A stretch of 32,741 nt of DNA, from contig JADHWG010000014.1 in assembly GCA_016783605.1 (NCBI GenBank), positions 1 through 32,741 of the forward strand, written 5' to 3'. This document shows, in pieces, positions 30,078 through 32,741 of this stretch. The notes below the pieces were generated by a model. It did no database searches, was not told the origin of the DNA, and saw only the letters and a list, made by a program, of their open reading frames with translations. Made by a program: the position numbers and the translations under genes. Each line of letters starts with the position of its first letter. Position 1 is the first letter of the stretch. This stretch comes from Candidatus Omnitrophota bacterium (GTDB taxonomy: Bacteria > Omnitrophota > Gorgyraeia > Tantalellales > Tantalellaceae).

Positions 30078-31757
30078 TTACGCGGTTTTTGCTTCGATTT
30101 TTTTCCATGTGTCTCTTAAGGACACTATTCGGTTAAACACTTTTTGTTCGCTCGAGGAATCTTTCGGGTCGACGACAAAATAGCCTTGTCTTTCGAATTG
30201 ATACCGCACGCCTTTCTCAGCGGTTTTTAAACTTTGTTCCGCGCGGGACGACTTTATTTCTTCCAGTGAATCCGGGTTAATATTGGATTTATAAGTTTGT
30301 CCTTCTTTTGTCTCTTCGGGGTTTCTTTTTGTAAAAAGAGGATCGTATAACCTCACGCTCACTTTTTCAGAATGTTCCGCTGAAACCCAGTGTATTGTCC
30401 CTTTGACTTTTCGACCGTCCGGGGAATCTCCGCCTTTTGTCGCCGGGTCGTATGTACAGCGAAGTTCAGTAACTTCGCCGGTTTTTTTGTCCTTAATCAC
30501 TTCTTGGCATGTAATAAAATACGCGTAGCGCAGCCGCACTTCTCTTCCCGGGGCTAATCTAAAGAATTTTTTGTGCGGCGTTTCCTGAAAATCTTCTTTT
30601 TCGATATATATTTCTCTTGAAAACGGTACTTTTCTTGTGCCTTTGGACGAGTCTTCCGGGTTGTTAACGGCTGTTAGTTCTTCCGTCTTGTTTTCAGGAT
30701 AATTCGTGATGGTCACTTTTAGCGGCCTGAGCACCACCATACGCCGTTCGGCTTTTTTATTCAATTCTTCTCTCAAACCATTTTCAAGCACGCCGAAATC
30801 TATTATGCTGTTTACTTTTGAAACTCCTATTCTCCCGCAAAAGTTCCGGATAGATGCCGGAGTAAACCCCCGTCTTCTAAGCCCCGACAAAGTCGGCATG
30901 CGCGGGTCGTCCCAACCGGCTACATATTTCTCATTCACAAGCTCTAAAAGTTTTCTTTTGCTTAGAACCGTATGGACCAAATTAAGTCTGGCGAACTCTA
31001 TTTGGCGCGGATGATGAACTTTGAGTTCATCGAGTATCCAGTCATATAAAGGACGATTATTTTCAAATTCGAGAGTGCAAACGGAATGTGTGATGCCTTC
31101 AATTGAATCGCTTAAACAGTGCGCGAAATCATACATCGGATAAATGCACCATTTGTCTTTCGTTCTCTGATGCGGTTCTTTTCTTATGCGGTAAAGCGCG
31201 GGGTCTCTCATCAGCAAATTGGGCGATGCCATATCTATCTTTGCTCTTAAAACGCGGGAGGCGTCTTCAAATTCACCCGCCTTCATTCGCTTGAGGAGAT
31301 CCAGATTTTCTTCAATAGTTCTATTTCTGTAGGGGCTTTCTTTCCCTGGCGCCGTAAGTGTGCCTCTATATTCCCGGATCTCGTCCGCCGAAAGATCACA
31401 CACATACGCTTTTTCTTTTTTTATAAGCTCGAGAGCGTATTCGTAAAGTTTGTCAAAATAATCCGAAGCGTAAAAAAGTCTCTCCTCGCAATCGAACCCC
31501 AGCCATTTTACATCTTCTTTTATTGATTCGACATATTCCGCCTCTTCTTTGGTGGGATTGGTATCATCAAATCGCAGGTTGCATAACCCGTTATATTCCG
31601 CCGCTAAGGCGAAATTAAGACAAATGGATTTCGCGTGCCCTATATGCAGATATCCGTTAGGTTCCGGCGGGAACCGCGTATGAACCCGACCTCCGTTTTT
31701 TCCTTCTTTCAGGTCTCTATCGATAATTTCTTTGATGAAATTCGTTTTGTTTTCCAT
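30078..31757 (-). CDS. glnS: Glutaminyl-tRNA synthetase, 559 aa
   Basis: Class I synthetase that charges tRNA-Gln directly with glutamine. Signature [17 protein letters not shown] (HIGH motif), [48 protein letters not shown], and KMSKS-type VLSKRK. The C-terminal beta-barrel anticodon-binding region is complete. The length is typical of bacterial GlnRS. I start at the ATG at 31757 (ENKTNF); the earlier GTG start used by the track lies inside a hairpin repeat. Neighbours are gltX upstream and tRNA-Gln downstream. Confidence 0.98.
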   Translation of the reverse strand: MENKTNFIKEIIDRDLKEGKNGGRVHTRFPPEPNGYLHIGHAKSICLNFALAAEYNGLCNLRFDDTNPTKEEAEYVESIKEDVKWLGFDCEERLFYASDYFDKLYEYALELIKKEKAYVCDLSADEIREYRGTLTAPGKESPYRNRTIEENLDLLKRMKAGEFEDASRVLRAKIDMASPNLLMRDPALYRIRKEPHQRTKDKWCIYPMYDFAHCLSDSIEGITHSVCTLEFENNRPLYDWILDELKVHHPRQIEFARLNLVHTVLSKRKLLELVNEKYVAGWDDPRMPTLSGLRRRGFTPASIRNFCGRIGVSKVNSIIDFGVLENGLREELNKKAERRMVVLRPLKVTITNYPENKTEELTAVNNPEDSSKGTRKVPFSREIYIEKEDFQETPHKKFFRLAPGREVRLRYAYFITCQEVIKDKKTGEVTELRCTYDPATKGGDSPDGRKVKGTIHWVSAEHSEKVSVRLYDPLFTKRNPEETKEGQTYKSNINPDSLEEIKSSRAEQSLKTAEKGVRYQFERQGYFVVDPKDSSSEQKVFNRIVSLRDTWKKIEAKTA

Positions 31758-31772
31758 GGTTTTTTTGTCCGT

Positions 31773-31811
31773 AAGGGCACCCACAAGGGGCTCCCTTTGT
31801 GGGTGCCCTTT
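31773..31811. repeat. Long hairpin between gltX and glnS
   Basis: AAGGGCACCCACAAGGG and CCCTTTGTGGGTGCCCTT form a near-perfect 17-bp stem without a T-tract directly after it on the minus strand. It is a REP-like element rather than a classic terminator. Confidence 0.7.
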
Positions 31812-31819
31812 TCAATTAA

Positions 31820-32000
31820 TCGGACAAGGCAGGCCTTGTCCCTACGAATAATATAAAACATACCACAACAAATCGTAGGGGCCGGGCCTGCCCTTTTATC
31901 CCCGTCATCATTGATAACCTTTATATGTTGGTGCCATTACAAACGGTTCGTCTTGAATATTGCCCAAAATTTCGTAGGGGCTTCCTTTATGGGTGCCCTT
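31820..32000. repeat. Further GTAGGGGC-type palindromes
   Basis: GGACAAGGCAGGCCTTGTCC (about 31822-31841) and related GTAGGGGCCGGGCCTGCCC and GTAGGGGCTTCC...GGGTGCCC copies fill the intergenic gap between gltX and glnS. Confidence 0.7.
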
Positions 32001-32001
32001 T

Positions 32002-32741
32002 TCATTTTTTTTCCGCCGCTTTTTTCATTCTATCTATTACTATTTCTTTCCCCAAAAGTTCCATTGTCTCAAAAAGTCCCGCGCCGCGCGTTTTGCCGCT
32101 TATCGCCATACGCGCCGGGTGAATTATCTGGGCGGCTTTTAAATTGTTTTTTTCGGCTATCTCTCGACAAATCGTTTCAATATTTTCGTGGGTAAAATCA
32201 ACAGGTGCTTCTAACTTTTCCGCGAAAAGTTTAATGTTTTTTCTATTTTCTTCTTTGGAAAGATATTTTCGTTCCCCTTTTTCTTCCACCACAAAATCTT
32301 CCGTAAAAAAATAGTCGGCAAGTTCCACAAATTCTTTTATGGTTTTGATCCTGATCTTGTAAAGCGCTATTATTTTCATCAAATGATCGTCGCTTACCTC
32401 GCTTGTATCCAATCCGTCCAAGGCAAGCCTGGCTTTAATCAAAGGGAAAAGTTCTTTTGTTTCTTTCTTCGCGATATATTCCCCGTTCAGCCATCTCAGT
32501 TTCCGCGCGTCGAACCGTGCTTGAACATCTTTCACATCGGTAAGCTCAAAACGCTTCGCCGCCTCGGAAAGCGTAACAAGTTCAGAGTCTTCTCCGGGCG
32601 ACCATCCGAGAAGTAAAAGATAGTTCACAAGCGCTTCCGGAAGAAATCCTTCTTTTTTGTATTCTTCAACCGAAACCGCGCCGTGCCTTTTGGAAAGTTT
32701 AGCACCGTCAGCGCCCATCATTAGAGGCATATGCGCGAATT
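32002..32741 (-). CDS. gltX: Glutamyl-tRNA synthetase, 3' part (N-terminus beyond window)
   Basis: Class I synthetase charging tRNA-Glu. The frame is open to the window edge (FAHMPLMMGADGAKLSKRHG). The KMSKS motif is KLSKRHG, followed by YLLLLGWSP, the stem-contact region and the helical anticodon-binding domain (PARMAISGKTRGAGLFETMELLGKE). The HIGH half is not in the window, and the track start (32730) is only an internal Met. GltX next to GlnS suggests Gln-tRNA is made directly. Confidence 0.97.
   Translation of the reverse strand, partial: FAHMPLMMGADGAKLSKRHGAVSVEEYKKEGFLPEALVNYLLLLGWSPGEDSELVTLSEAAKRFELTDVKDVQARFDARKLRWLNGEYIAKKETKELFPLIKARLALDGLDTSEVSDDHLMKIIALYKIRIKTIKEFVELADYFFTEDFVVEEKGERKYLSKEENRKNIKLFAEKLEAPVDFTHENIETICREIAEKNNLKAAQIIHPARMAISGKTRGAGLFETMELLGKEIVIDRMKKAAEKK

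Overview
The window looks like a chromosomal segment of an uncultivated Gram-negative bacterium. The evidence is a SurA/PpiC-like periplasmic foldase, DsbD/CcdA-type redox proteins, many secreted proteins, GlnRS beside GltX, and an unusual load of dispersed repeats. A candidate-phylum lineage such as Omnitrophota or Elusimicrobiota would fit, but I cannot prove taxonomy from the sequence. Almost every gene is on the minus strand.

Region 1 (1-15 kb, repeat-rich secreted-protein region). The left edge holds a giant surface protein (at least 1074 aa, running off the window). It has no stop codon in the window and is absent from the ORF track. It is preceded by a cyclic-di-GMP-I (GEMM-I) riboswitch and terminator. 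Then come a GIY-YIG nuclease, a DUF1573/thioredoxin/CcdA-type membrane protein, a TlpA/ResA-like thioredoxin, and a complete diversity-generating retroelement (DGR). The DGR comprises a secreted C-type-lectin-like target protein with a 3' variable repeat (VR), a MutS-domain-I-like accessory ORF, a template repeat (TR), Avd and a YVDD reverse transcriptase. TR and VR are 181 bp each and differ at 15 positions, all of them adenines in the TR sense strand. Two small secreted proteins follow. Nearly every intergenic gap here is filled with one dispersed repeat family (core CGTCATCCTGAG), which also enters reading frames and supplies stop codons.

Region 2 (15-22 kb, c-di-GMP and RAYT-like region). 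An orphan HicB-like antitoxin gene (plus strand) is followed by an apparent operon: promoter, GEMM-I riboswitch, terminator, a RAYT-like Y1-transposase-domain protein with a membrane anchor, then a DUF2341 Gly-rich surface protein. A second RAYT-like paralogue has its own promoter-riboswitch-terminator leader. Both paralogues lack the first histidine of the HUH motif. The same TTGCCA-N17-TATACT type promoter, carrying an AGTGCCTGGCAC(T) palindrome, occurs five times. A tandem array of about six 52-bp units built on a REP-like palindrome lies beside the second paralogue.

Region 3 (22-28.6 kb). Three AAA/DUF4143-type ATPases, all with a -10 box only 6-7 nt before the ATG (predicted leaderless mRNAs), a SurA/PpiC-like foldase and a GtrA-family membrane protein. 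One ATPase gene is bracketed by 53-bp direct repeats.

Region 4 (28.6-32.7 kb). Two MITE-like elements, one nested in an older palindrome, tRNA-Gln(CUG), a 57-aa small ORF, glnS, and the 3' part of gltX, cut by the window edge.

Working together: the first half looks like a cell-surface variation and attachment region. Large secreted Gly-rich or Ig-like proteins sit under likely c-di-GMP control next to a DGR that diversifies another exported protein, with thiol-redox and folding proteins serving the same compartment. This functional link is inference.
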